Shown: one piece after another, positions 11,555 through 23,452 of the stretch | Numbering within the stretch: the first letter of the stretch is position 1 | Layout of the letters: every line of letters begins with the position of its first letter | Source: Porodaedalea pini | Taxonomy: Eukaryota; Basidiomycota; Agaricomycetes; Hymenochaetales; Hymenochaetaceae | Length of the DNA: 64,000 nt | Direction of reading: 5' to 3' | NCBI GenBank assembly: GCA_002794775.1 | Contig: NBAY01000072.1 | Span: 151,745-215,744, forward strand | Position numbers and translations under genes: made by a program | The notes under the pieces: generated by a model | What the model saw: the letters and a program-made list of their open reading frames with translations, nothing else | Database searches by the model: none | What the model was told of the DNA's origin: nothing

Positions 11555-14500
11555 TTGCTAAAATATAACCAACTGTCTGTACAATATGTAGATGCAAACG
11601 ACGTTGATGGTTTTTCCAATTACGAAGTCCCCACCGGTGTGAACAACGATGAGGAGTACGAGCAGCTGTTCATGAGAGGAACTGGTGGACGCCAGCTGGA
11701 CCTTCTCTTGAACGTCGGACAAAGCGTAGCGGGCAAAGTGAGAGAGGTGGATGCGCACGCCCTTGTGGACTCGGGGTGTACAGGATCGTGCATCGACGTG
11801 AGGTTCGTCGAACGGTATGGGTTGGAGACAAAACGCTACATCCGACCCCTCGCAGTACTCAATGCCGACGGCACGCACAACGAGGCTGGGTTGATCAAAA
11901 AGTACGTCGAAGTCGAGCTCATGATTGGCCACCACAAGGAAAGGATCGTCCTTGCGGTAACGTCCCTAGCGTTGTCAAACATATTCCTGGGGTACGACTG
12001 GCTTTGACGTCATAACCCTGAGGTCGACTGGAAGACGGGTTTGATTGAATTCACTCGCTGTCCAGAGGAATGTGTGATCGAGAGAGAGCCGGTGGAAGAC
12101 CTAGGCAAGGTGAAGGAGGTGGTGGAAGAGATGAGAAGGATGAGGAGGGTGAGAAAAGTGCGAATGGACAAGGCGTCCTGGCCCGCATATCTCAACGACT
12201 ACGCCGACGTCTTCTCAGAGAGAGGATTTGAGAAGCTACTGGAACACTGCCCCTGGGACCACATCATTGACCTGAAACCCGACTTCAAGCCAAGTGACTG
12301 CAAGATCTATCCGCTGACGCTGATGGAACAGCAGTTGTTAAAGGACTTCCTTGAAGAGAACCTGAAGTCAGGCCGCATACGAAGGTCAATCTCGCCGATG
12401 GCTTCGCCCTTCTTCTTCATCAAGAAGGCCGACAAGTCCCTACGCCCGATCCAGGACTACCGAAAACTCAATGACGGTACGATCAAAAATAAGTATCCCC
12501 TCCCTCTCATTGACGAACTTGTCAACAAGGTCAAGAAAGCGAAGTACATCACTAAGCTTGACCTTCAATGGGGATACTACAACGTCTGGATCCATGAAGG
12601 CGACGAGTGGAAGGCAGTGTTTCACACGAATATGGGCCTCTTTGAACCTACGGTCATGTTCTTTGGTCTTTGCAATGCACCGGCAACATTCCAGGCCTTT
12701 GTCAACCACATCTTCAAGGGACTGATCTACGATAACTTGATCATCATCTATCTCGATGACATCCTCATTCTTTCGCAAACTCTTGAGGAACACATCGAGA
12801 CATCAAGGCGCGTCCTTCAGATCTTGTGAGAAAATGGCCTGTACCTGAAGCCGGAAAAATGCGAGTTCAACGCTAAAACCGTGAAGTACCTCGGGCACAT
12901 CGTTGGCAATGGTGAAATCAAGGCTGACCTGGCAAAGACAGAGGCAATCGCAGACTGGCCGGTTCCATGAAACCTCAAACAGCTGCAGCAATTCCTCGGC
13001 ATGGGCAACTGGCTGCGACGGTTCATCAAGGACTACAGCAAGATAGTCCATCTGCTGATGTCGCTAACAGGTAAAAAGGACTGGGTATGGGAGACCGAAC
13101 AGCAAGAAGTGTTCGAGGAGCTGAGACAGTGTCTCTGCTCACCTCCAGTCCTGGCCATCACCAACGACGAGGGCCCTTTCCACGTCGAGGCGGACTCGTC
13201 GAACTTTGCATTCGGAGGTGTGTTGTTGCAGAAACAGGAAGGCAAGTGGAGGGTGGTCACCTACAGGTTGGAAGCGCTCCTGCCAGCAGAATGGAACTAC
13301 GAGATCTACGACAAGGAGATGCTCGCGATCGTTTCAGCGCTCAAGGAGTGGAGGCAATACCTCCTCGGTGCCCATCACCCCATTGAGATCTGGTCCAATC
13401 ATGCCAACCTCACCTACTTCAGGTCGGCACAAAAGCTGAGCTATCGACAAGCTCGCTGGCAAACAGAACTTGAAGAATTTGACTTCCACCTCGAGCACAA
13501 GTCGGGGAAGACGATGGGCAAGGCGGACTTACTGTCGTGCAAGGCAGGCTATGACGAGGGAAAGGATGACAACAACGACGTCGTGTTCATCAAAGACAAG
13601 TGGCTGAATTGTGGAGTAGTGAGGACGTCGTGTGAGGAGGTGTTGGAACAAGTGGGTGACACGCAGAGGGCGCAGGACGAGTCGGAGAGGCCGACGGGGA
13701 TGACAGAAGTCAACGGGTTGTGGTGCATGAAAGGCAAAGTGTACATGCCGTCGTCAATGAAGGAGGCCGTATTGCGGGAATGTCATGACTCGGTTCTGGC
13801 GGGACACCCAGGAGCATCAAAAACGGTGGAGCTCGTCCATCGAGACTTCTGGTGGACGTCGATGTTCTCCGACGTCAGAGCGTATGTCTGAGGGTGTGAT
13901 CGCTGTCAGCGGACGAAGGCTCTGAGGGCGTCAAGGTCGAGGCTGCTTCACCCAAATGCAGTCCCGGAAGCGCCTTGGGAAGTCGTCACAGTCGATCTCA
14001 TTGGAGAACTCCCGGACTCCAAGGGACACAACACAATCTGCGTCTTTGTGGACAGGTTCTCGAAACAGATACACGCGATCCCGACGACGACAAAATTGTC
14101 AGTGGAAGGCATGGCCCAGTTGTACTGCAACCACGTCTTCTGTCTCCACAGCTTGCCAAAAAAGATCATCCATGACCGAGGCACGCAGTTCGACGCGTCG
14201 ATGATGAAGGAACTGTACAAGCTCCTGCACATTGAAGGCAATCCGTCAATGGCGTATCACCCACAGACGGATGGTCAAACGGAATGCGTTAACCAAGAGC
14301 TCGAACAGTATCTTCGACTCTTTGTTAACCATCGGCAATCAGACTGGAAAGACTGGCTACCTCTCGCAGAGTTCGTGTACAATAACTGCAAACACTCGGC
14401 GATGAAGATGTCCCCCTTCTACACAAACACAGGACGTCACCCCTTGAGCTTTGACACAACACGAACCTCGTCTGCCAACATGTCGGCGGAAGAATTTGCA

Positions 14501-15141
14501 AAGCACATAAAGAGACTCATCGCATTGCGAAGGACAACCTGGTCAAGGTGGCGAACGACATGAAGCATTACCACGACCGGACGGCAGGAACTTCGGTTGA
14601 GTACAAGGCTGGAGACAAGGTCTTCCTCGATGGGCGGAACATCAGCACAGATTCGCCGACGAAGAAGCTCGCCGACAAATGGTATGGTCCCTTTGAAATC
14701 GTTGACAAGGTGGGAGCCAGTGCATACAAACTCAGGCTCCCCAAGCGATGGAAAAAGGTCCACCCGGTCTTCAATGAGGTCCTACTGAAGCCCGCCGTCG
14801 AACCGTCCTTCGAGAGCCAGAAACAACCAGCACCGCCACCTCCTGACATCATCGACAACGAGGAGGAGTATGAGATCAAGGAGGTTCTAGACTCGCGTCT
14901 GCACCGAGGAAAGCTACAGTACCTCGTCAAGTGGGTCGGATACAATGAACCGACTTGGCAGCTGGAGACGGACTTCGGAGAGAATGCAAAGGAGGCAATC
15001 GCTGAATTCTATCAAAAACACCCTGGCGCTCCTCGAAAACTCGACATTCCTCGCCAACGACTCCGCCCACACTTCGTCGACACCGAGCCAGACGACCTCG
15101 ATCTTGGTTGGTCGGGACGCCCAACCTTGAGGGGGGGGTAA
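11555..15141 (+). pseudogene. pol: Ty3 Pol: protease, RT, RNase H, integrase, chromodomain (broken)
   Basis: One reading frame from 11555 to about 14520 is interrupted by TGA at 12005, 12827, 12967 and 13889. Context suggests Arg at most or all of these (e.g. YDWL*RHNPEVDW, YV*GCDRCQRTK). Near 14520 a frameshift moves the frame to the one used by 14548-15141. Protease: ALVDSGCTGSCID. RT: KLDLQWGYYNVWI and YLDDILI. RNase H: FHVEADSSNFAFGG, YDKEMLAIV, but SNHANL where the family has TDHxNL, so one catalytic Asp is Asn. Integrase: HHCC (CHDSVLAGH..CDRC) and DDE core (VTVDLIGELPD, IHDRGTQFD, YHPQTDGQTECVNQELEQ). The C-terminus has a chromodomain (YEIKEVLDSRL..YLVKWVGY..TWQ), which in chromoviruses guides integration to heterochromatin. 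Confidence 0.9.
15129..15141 (+). other. Polypurine tract of Ty3 element
   Basis: GAGGGGGGGGTAA directly before the 3' LTR, the position where plus-strand DNA synthesis is primed in LTR elements. Confidence 0.75.
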
Positions 15142-15563
15142 TGTTAGGACTCGAACTTTTCCTTTCTTTTATTTTCCTTTTATCATTTCTTTTCTTTTAA
15201 TCGATCCTTTTCATTATATTTAATCGTCTTTTCAATCATTTCTCACACTTCCTCCACATGACCTTCATTCGTTCCACTCCGCTTGTTTATGTAACCTTAG
15301 ATAATATAGTCCCACGGTCGCTGCTATAAGAGGTCCCAGGAATCGCATGAACTCCTTGTTCTGCTTTTCCTCTCACCTCCGCGATGACCTAGGTGAGACT
15401 CGCTCCCCTTGTATTAGTTTAGACTTGTATTAATCCTCTCACCTCCGCAACGACCTAGCCTGAGTAAGCGTGTCCCGAGTCTACACTCGAGTATAGCACG
15501 TCCCAAATGACAGTCAGCCGAGGCCTGCCCAGTCTGAGTTGTCTCCCGGACTTCCGCCTAACA
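15142..15563 (+). repeat. 3' LTR of Ty3 element
   Basis: 422 bp, no indels relative to the 5' LTR. Seven substitutions, every one CG versus TG or CA. Confidence 0.95.
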
Positions 15564-17829
15564 AAGATGGGGAATCATTCAAAAAGGATCGAAATGTGAT
15601 AGCCGCTGCCTGACGGTGCGGGAGGATGTGAAGAAGTTCGATGGCGTCCAGATCAATGGAAAGGCCAAGAATTTGGAATTGAAGGGATAGAAATTGGAAT
15701 TGATTGCAAAGACGAATCAAATTGGTTCGAATGCTAAGAGAACGTGAATAAAGGAGATGATCGTCCATATATGCGAGCAGAGGGCGGTGTGGACCAAAAC
15801 GAGTGTTGTAAGCTATGATGGCATCTGATGCCGTGAAGACTGAAATAAGGGGGGACAATGGCGATCCTTGAGGGACGCCCCGGTTGGGTTTAATAAAAGG
15901 GGCGGAAAAGAAATTGTTGAAATGAAAAGAGATTGGTCTGTCCCTAAGCCAGACCGAAAGAACGTGAATTAAGTTCGGGTGAACGTTGAAGAGGATAAGT
16001 TTGTTAAGAAGGCGATTGTGAGAAATGTTGTCAAAAAAACCTTGGATGTCCACGGTGAGAATAGAAGTGATGAGATAACAGTGGCGATGTAAGACACCAC
16101 GGAACTGGTCGCTACCACTGAGAATGAACGGCTGGGTTAAGATGGTCGAAAGTAATTCATAAAAAGCTGTAAGGGATGAACGATGCTTCCTACACCCGTG
16201 CTGGGCTTCGGGCAGAAGATTGTTAGTTTCAAAAAAGGGTTGTAAAAAACTGAAAAGGACGTGTTCGAAAAGTTTGCCAATGGTGTCAACGAGGGTAATA
16301 GGGCGATAAGCCCTTGGGACGGAAAAGTCAGAGCGTTTGGGTTTTGGGATAAAGGTAACGAGCAAAGTTTTAAAAGATAAAGGGAAATGACCAATTTGAA
16401 GGCATAATGAAAAAAGGTCAACGAAAAACTGTCCGCGGTGTTTGATAAGTAGCGCGAGGTGTTTGTACGAGATGTGGCTATTGCCAGGGCTCGTTTCCTG
16501 ATCAATACCTCAGAGTGCGTCGTGAATATCGCTCATAGTAAGCGGTCTGAAATTGCGGAGGGCTGGGAGTGGAATGACCTCCGGTGTAGACGTTAAGGGA
16601 GGGAAGAATGTCTCGCGGAAAAGAGATGCCTTGTCGTCCTCGGTGAGTGTAAAAGAACCATTGGTCATTTGCAGGGCCCCAATAGGGGAGCGGCGGCGAG
16701 CAGTACCCAGATATTGGTTACGCCAGACAGATCGAGCGTCAGAGTGCTGAAGACGAGCACCAAAAAAGGTGTTTTTGGCTCGGGTGAGTTCGATGTCGAG
16801 GTGTTTCCATGAATCAGGATGAGGATTACGACAGTGTGCGCGATAGAGTTTTGAACACGATTTGGACCACCAAGCATTGGGGTCGAAATACGAGCGCGGT
16901 TTCTGTTTGTTAAGAAAGGTAGAAGCAAAATTAGAAAAGGAAGATTGAAATGAAAAAAGGAGGTCGTCCAGCGCCTTGGGTGTATGAATGTCTGTTAAAG
17001 AGAAAGGGAAGCAATTAGATTCGCAGAATTCTGCAACAAAGGCGGGTAAGTCTTGGGAACGGATTGATCGAAGGGCAGGTTGTGGAGAAGAAGGGATCAC
17101 ATCCATGTTAAACAAAAAATTAAGTGGACGGTGATCGGATGAAATGTCAAGGGATGGATTAGAAATGGTGATATGGTCCAGGAGATAAGGGGAAAAGTCG
17201 TCTGAAGCGATGACAAGATCAATAATGGTTTTGACATTGGAAGAACGATTGAAATAAGTATGTTGGTTTGGGGGGTTACAAACAACGAGGCCATTGTCGT
17301 TGATCCAGTCAACAAGGGCACTAGATGCAGAAAAGGTGGCCGATTGGGCCGGAAAAGACCAAATATCCGAATGTCAGTTGAAATCCCCAGTAAAGATATT
17401 AGAGGGGAAATGCAGCAAAGGGAGGGGGTTTTCGAATTCGTGAAGGCTGGGGGAATTGTAAATGTTCCAAAGCAAAAGAGAGGATAAGTCTTCCCGGGAA
17501 ATGGAAATGATGCAAATATTAGGGGAAGGAGTGTCGGGGTCATACAGGGAGATGCGATGAATAATACGAGGATGTACCAAGGTACAGCAATGAGGTTTAG
17601 ATGGTGAAGAGGGTCTGAAAATGGTGTAAGGACCGGGGTTGCGAAGATTAAAAACACTTGAACCCAAAGGGGATGTTTTAGATGGAATTATCGAAGAAAT
17701 GGTTGGAATTTCCTGGAAACAAATAATGTCAGGTGTAAAGTTTGTGGTTGAGAAGGAACGTAATAGATAATCAAAGGTGGGTACCAAATTGCGGATGTTA
17801 AGAGAAAATACGGAAATATTGTCAGTCAT
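15564..17829 (-). pseudogene. LINE ORF2, upstream part: AP-endonuclease and reverse transcriptase (broken)
   Basis: Starts MTDNISVFSLNIRN, the usual first strand of the APE domain, with CFQEIP and GDFN following. A TGA at 17374-17376 lies directly after GDFN; the frame then continues through the end of the endonuclease (ISSDHRPL). The connecting region (16510-17115) ends with TGA at 16510-16512, where CGA would restore the frame. The RT carries LTVDIQGFFDNISH, RGVPQGSPLSPL and the catalytic box AYMDDHLLYSR. The frame is then cut at 15564 by the Ty3 insertion and resumes at 9292. Confidence 0.85.
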
Positions 17830-17834
17830 AGGAA

Positions 17835-20194
17835 TTAAAAGGGAGATCTATAATTATGGCGAGCTGGACACTCCGGTGATCTGGCACTGTGGTTACCCTG
17901 GCAGTTAATGCAGTGGGCGAAGTGATCACATTGGAGGTTATTGGATGCTATACATGGAGCGCATTTAGCGACATGTACGGCTGTCCGGTGAGGTTCAGAG
18001 CAAATCGCGCATCGCACGACTGAGTGACATTTTGCTGCGGTGTGTCCCAAGCGATGGCAATTGTCGCATTGGTTGATGGTGGGGCGGGCTTTCATCTCCT
18101 CGAGGCGGCGGATGACTCCGAAGATGGGGACTGATCTGTTGTTATGTAAGAAAAAGTGGTCAAAACAAAGACGGGAATCGTCCTTGATTATAACCGAAAC
18201 ATTGCAGTAGTCCCGTTGATTGAGACGTTCGATGGATGACATGAAGCGAGGCGGGAACATGAACTCGTATCCTTCGAATTGAGGGAGGGCCGAGATTTCG
18301 TCGTGTAGATCTTTTTCGGAGTAAAGGAGGTTAGTGTCCTTGTCGAAGACTGGGACACCCAGGATAACCATCTTAAACTGAGGCGAAGGCATGAATGCTC
18401 TCGCTCCAGAAATATTGATGATGTGATTGAGTTGGGTGACGAGGGAGTTGTACTGGGTGTCAAAGTCAGAACGAATGTTAGTGAAAGCAATCAGGAGATT
18501 GCTGTTAGAGGTGTATTCGATGTTGAGGATAACGAGATGTTTAAACAGCGGGTTGCCTTTCAGGCCTGCACGGACCGCGTTTTTAACAGAGATGGGAGAA
18601 GGGTGACAGCCAGGTCGCCCGGAAGTGAGAAGAAGATACGGCGGACGTTACGAACACGCGTGTTCACCGATCTGTTAGACCGGTTGATTGGAACGGTTGA
18701 TATTTCCCCTTGGGGGTTCTGTTCCGTGACTCATACTACTTTGGTGGGAGTAGTTTTAGGTTTCTTTTGGGCAGCTTTGGCATATGAAACAGTGGTAAAA
18801 CCATCCTGGTCTACTCCGACTCCTTTGACCTGTGGGTAATAGATTGAAGTTTGTGATCCTCGGGGTGCGTTGTGTGCAGAGTGGGCATAGCCATCTGGAG
18901 CAATGATGGTGCCCTCCGTGGTCATTCGGTAGCCTGAGCCCGGAATACGGGTTTTGGCGATGGCGGCTGCATAATCAGATTTTCCATTTTTCGGAGTTTG
19001 AACGCGTTGTTTGATGATAGGGCCGGGGGGTGGGAATTTGGGGTCATGGACAAAGCGAACCCCTATAGGATCAGGAAGAATCTTTTGCTGTTTGTTAGCG
19101 TTAGCATTATTGGAAGAAACTGGTCGAACTGTGGAAGCCGGAACGTCAGAAAGCTGTTTTTCGATGGTTTGGGTTTTTTCCGAAATAGAAGTTACCACTG
19201 CTGAAAGATGTTGAATGGACCTTGACATAGCGTGCATCGTATCTGTGATTTCTTGATCACGAATGGTCTGACTGTTAACATATATGTTCTCAAAAACGTG
19301 TTTAAAGGACGGTGAGTGAATGTGGAATGTAGAATGAAAAGCTTCCAGACTCTCATTGGCGGAGTTCTGGCGTGCAGTCTCGTCGTCAAAAGAATTGGAT
19401 TGGCTGATCCAAGAAACCAAGTTGGAGCCAATGTTTGCGAGGATAGACCCGGCATGAACAGGATCGTCATACCAGGCCTTATCTGACAACCACGTGGGTT
19501 GGGAAATGAGCGTGTTAATCGTATTGATGGTGTCCTTGGTAAGCTTGGCAAATGCGAGGTTGACCTTTTCGGCGATGGCCGGGTCCTCCAGTTCATCGAT
19601 ATCGATCATGTCGTTGTCGACCTGCGGGGCCTGACTGTGCTGTTCGTCCGGGATGTACAGATCGTCGTCCATAGCATCGTTGTCAATGCGGGCGGGGGGC
19701 GGGATTGACTTATGTTCTTCTTCCGAGTTGGAACGTTTAAGGGTGTTTTGTGACTCGATATCGGGTGTAGGGGGAAGATCTCCTTGTTTACGAAGTTTAG
19801 CGGCATGTTCGTCTGCCTCGACATCGGGTGACCACTTGTCACGATTCTCCTTTACTAGAGCGCACACGGCGTCGTTGTGGTTGTAGGTCTTGTCGCGACC
19901 ACAAACGACACATAACTTGGCGGTCCCACTAACACACTGGCGACTGTGAAAGGGGAGATCCTGTTTACACTCCTCACACTTGGTGGGGTCCTTGGGATTA
20001 ACAAGGGAACGAAGAGACTTGGTCTTGTGTAGAGAGGCTTTTGCCCTGGTTAACATTCTGTTATCCATGGCGGAGAGAGTACGAGAAAGGCTGAAACCAA
20101 GATTTTCCCACGGTCGATGATGATAGTAGGAAGGAGTGATGGTAACGCGCGACGCGTCTCCTGCGCGTAATACTAATAGGCGCGTGAATATCAT
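17835..20194 (-). pseudogene. LINE ORF1, gag-like zinc-knuckle protein (broken)
   Basis: Probable RNA-binding chaperone of the LINE RNP. The first frame (20194-18731) has an N-terminal Cys cluster (CEECKQDL..CVSGTAKLCVVCG) and acidic and Pro-rich linkers; the likely start is MDNRMLTRAK near 20068, with an upstream Met at 20194. A TGA at 18731-18733 interrupts it. Homologous sequence then continues in frame, slips one base near 18600, and runs into 18392-17835. That part carries CCHC-type knuckles (CDNCHRLGHTAAKC, CAICSEPHRTAVHVAKC, CINCQGNHSARSPEC). So the ORF was originally continuous, with at least one nonsense codon and one frameshift. Confidence 0.8.
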
Positions 20195-20361
20195 AGTTCG
20201 CGCCTGGCTCAGCCTCCGGACGATATTTATTAAAAAAATGTCGAGCTACAATACCAATACATTTCTAAAGCAGCGCTTATAGTATACATGAAAGAGTCTT
20301 ATGCTAAGGTGCGGATACAAAGAGGTCAGCTCCTGATTAGGTCAATGGGCAGACCATATCA

Positions 20362-22029
20362 TCATGCGAAGTTCATCACACTAGGTAGAGGAGAGTTCTT
20401 AAGACGTTCCAGCGTTATCTGGAGGTTCTCCACATTTCCAGAGCCCTAAAATAATAACCATAAGTCTCACTATTAGAATGAGCCGTGAAATCAGTCGAGC
20501 AGCATACCTTCCAGCTTCTGCTATCGCTAACAATAGTCCGCAGTTGCGACGACATTGTCATGAGTGCCCTCACGTCTTCATGCTTCAGCGTAGCACGCGG
20601 ACCGTGCATCGTATGCGGGTCCGGCTCGTCGATAAGCGTTTGCAACGACCTCGACTCCGCGAGCGCAAGTGTGAAGCTCGTCTAATCCACGAGCAGAAGT
20701 TAGCGTAAATAAATATATAATATCGACAGAAGTCACGTACGAGATCCTTAACGGGTACATGCATCGCCAACCTCTCGAGATTCCTACACCGCTGGCATAT
20801 CAGTCTCAGGCTCGGGATTGGTACACCACACTTGACGAAACGTAACGCCGTCAGCGTCTCTGCATGCGCGTCCAGAATTTCATCAACCGTTGAAGACGAG
20901 AGGACGAGTTTGTCGGAGAGCTGCAGCGTCAGGCTTGCGAGCGGCGCGTTCGACGCCTTCGTGTGTGCAATGATACTACTCCATAGCGTCTGCACCGTCG
21001 CCGGTACGATTGTGTTTCGCGTGTCAAGGTGTAGGTGCCGAAGGCTGCTCACACCAGCAAATGACGTGCTCGTAGTCGTCGGGTTTTCCTGCATAGCCAC
21101 GTCAGCATCGCAGGCAACTAGGACAAGCAGAGTCACAAACCCAGGTAGTCACCGAGAGGCTCTCCAAGAGCGGTGTGTTTGATATCAACTTGAAGACCAT
21201 CGCGTGGTCGACCTTCATGCAGTTCCGAATATGCAGGCTGAGGAGGCCGGGCAGGTGTATGAGGATCTCCTCCAGTATCGTCTCGTTCAGCTCTGAAGTC
21301 AACTTCAGCGGTCATCAATTTCAGAAGGTACACATAACATAAGAAATCACTGACAGTGAACGTGAGATGGGTCAACGTCGGTCTCAGCACAGATATCCAA
21401 CGCGGAAAGAGGTTCATCAAGCACCATGACGCGTGGTCAAGACGTACGCTCCGGAGGCCCATCACTGTTACCAACACTTCCGCCTGGTCCGTTGTGAGCG
21501 ATGCATTGACCTGCAATTCCTTCAACTTCTCCTTTCTCGACAGTGTCGGCAAGAAACAGGGGAGGACATTCGGCGCGAGCTTGAATCGCGTCAGGTTCGG
21601 GCAAATGTCCAATGATCGTATGCATTCGTTGAGGAACTCCTGATTCGGCTGGCCCTTGTACAGCGGAAATGCAGAGATGTCTTACACAGTAAAATGTTAA
21701 TGTTACTTTCTTGCACAAATTCGCAACGACGAGCTCACCACAGACCCGGACATAGACACCCAAGAACGGCTGAGCCAGCAGTGAGGCGAACGGAGATACT
21801 ATCTGTTCAACGTCTCCATTATCATCTTCTCTAGCCAAGACACATCTTAAAATACCTTCGGGTATTTCTTCGCCTGGGTATGCGCAAACACAAGAGAGTG
21901 GTACAGCCGAGGCGTGACACCGTTCAGGAATGCCTTGCTAACGAGGGCGACGGAAACGAGGTCATTTCCAGACAAATGAGAAAATATCAAGCCAAGGACG
22001 TCAAAGTGCAGGTTATAAGCAGAGACCAT
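20362..22029 (-). CDS. F-box/LRR protein
   Basis: Likely substrate adaptor of an SCF ubiquitin ligase. Seven exons read on the minus strand: 22029-21856, 21802-21738, 21680-21355, 21302-21141, 21089-20741, 20681-20508, 20445-20362. The six introns are 51-62 nt with GT-AG ends, and all junctions keep frame. An F-box-like helix pair opens the protein (FDVLGLIFSHLSGNDLVSVA, LVSKAFLNGVTPRLYHSL). Leucine-rich repeats follow (LKELQVNASL, LRSVRLDHA, LLSLHIRNC, LLESLSVTTW, LRHLHLDTRN, LASLTLQLSDKL, LTALRFVKCG, LERLAMHVP). The C-terminus is MNFA. F-box/LRR families are greatly expanded in agarics, so the target cannot be predicted. It lies next to the 5' end of the LINE and looks intact. Confidence 0.85.
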
Positions 22030-23450
22030 AGTCTTTGAAGATTGCGTTCGAGATGAAAGTTGGCAGCGGGCAGCGTCGACGAGCTGTCCAACTACCGGAC
22101 CGCTTCTCGCTTATGTAATTTTATTCCCGCTTTTGTTTGGTGTTCTCAGCCACACCGAAACTTTCTCTCCAGCCGTCATTGGTTCTTTTAGATGAAGTCT
22201 TCATACGACTCTAGCTCACAAGATATTGTAACAAAGCAGCACGATGCGGTACGATTGGTATCACGTAAGTACACCTTTCTCTGCATCTCAAGTCTGTCAC
22301 CGTGCGGTGCTCATTGTCCTCATTAGCAATTCATCATCTCTCGCTTACGCACAGCAACTAGATCTGGGAGAGCTCCCGAAACCCGCATTGAAGTGCTGAG
22401 CTCGTAGCCACTCAATGTAAGCACAAAAGGTGTCAAATTCTGTACGTTGCTTGTTGTGTATTCTTCCGCGAGTGGTAAAAGGTTCGTGTCCTCCGCAATC
22501 TAGTCGGAATTTCTGATATTGATGAACGTATCCTGCGATTGCTTGTTCAGTGGCGACATTGCGATACGGCCAAAAACAAAGTCGATCAGATGTGCATTTG
22601 ACACAACTTTTGCAACGTGAAAGTAAATGTCAGTACCATTAGAGGCTGCTATTTTTTTCTCGAGCTCGACAGGTTCGCAGCATCATACGCTCTCTTGTGT
22701 TCTTTCCTGCTTCTGAATGCGACGGCTTTCTTCACGTGAGAGGCAATGTCTAAGTGAAGTCTACGGCATGGATAATGGAAGAAGGATGTGCACAGCTAGC
22801 TGCTGACGCCGGCGAGGACTTTCTCCGTCATCTCCTTATGTCTCGAGTGAAATTACTCGGTATAGTCCGCCAAGCTTTCTATATGATTGGGGGTCGGCAT
22901 TGCTCGAGTTGAAAGCGTGTGTTCCCACGGCCCCTGGCGCGTCGTGCCGCGCGTCAATCTGTGTCGAAGAAAAACCTTCGTTTCTGTAGCTACGCTTTCT
23001 TCTCCTTCGTCTCAAAAATAAATAAGTAAAAATAAGTAAATAATATGATTGGAATATATCTTGAATAGCCCAAGACAGATTTTTAATAAGTGAAAAATTC
23101 ATCAAGATATTGTTAACTTGCTAGGAGAATCACTTGTTTCTCAGTGAATAATTTTTTTTAGAAGAATTCCTCATGGACAATTCATGTTTATCATGTATGA
23201 AATATATTGCAATAGAAAAAATAACAACTTTTGGGATGATGTATTGTCGATGGATTCTGAAAGTCAAGGGCCGAAAGATAGAAAATAGCGCTCACATGAT
23301 AGCATATAGGCGTCACATCATCGCATCGTCATTGCATTGTCTCATTTCAGCTCTGCAACACGAGCCAATGGACTGTGGAATATGCATATTATTGTGAGTA
23401 TACAGTATAAAAATGCGTATAGACTACTTACCGCACATTTTTTAATCCAG
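22030..23450. other. Intergenic, no gene seen
   Basis: Contains the probable promoter of the F-box gene at its left end. The rest is AT-rich from about 22980 on. No open frame over 90 codons, no RNA gene recognised. Confidence 0.5.
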
Positions 23451-23452
23451 AG

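Larger units (their letters stand above)
9293..15563 (+). mobile_element. Ty3-type chromovirus LTR retrotransposon inserted in the LINE
   Basis: A 6271-bp element with two 422-bp LTRs, flanked by the 5-bp duplication AAGAT (9288-9292 and 15564-15568). The internal order is gag, protease, RT, RNase H, integrase, chromodomain, i.e. Ty3 order. The pol reading frame has four in-frame TGA codons and a frameshift, so it is not autonomous now. The two LTRs differ at only 7 of 422 positions, so insertion was fairly recent. The base run just inside LTR1 (9715 onward, AAAGCAGAAC) resembles, imperfectly, a binding site for initiator tRNA-Met. Confidence 0.95.
7640..20194 (-). mobile_element. Non-LTR retrotransposon (LINE with ORF1, APE endonuclease, RT and RNase H), interrupted
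   Basis: Read on the minus strand the order is: ORF1 with a zinc-knuckle array (20194-17835), AP-endonuclease (from 17829), linker, reverse transcriptase to 15564, then, after a nested Ty3 element (9293-15563), the end of RT and an RNase H domain to the stop at 7751. The architecture is that of Tad/I-group LINEs of fungi. Both ends are uncertain: I saw no poly(A) tail or target duplication. The 3' UTR probably reaches the pogo insertion near 7630. Stops and frameshifts in both ORFs show the copy is dead. Confidence 0.85.
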
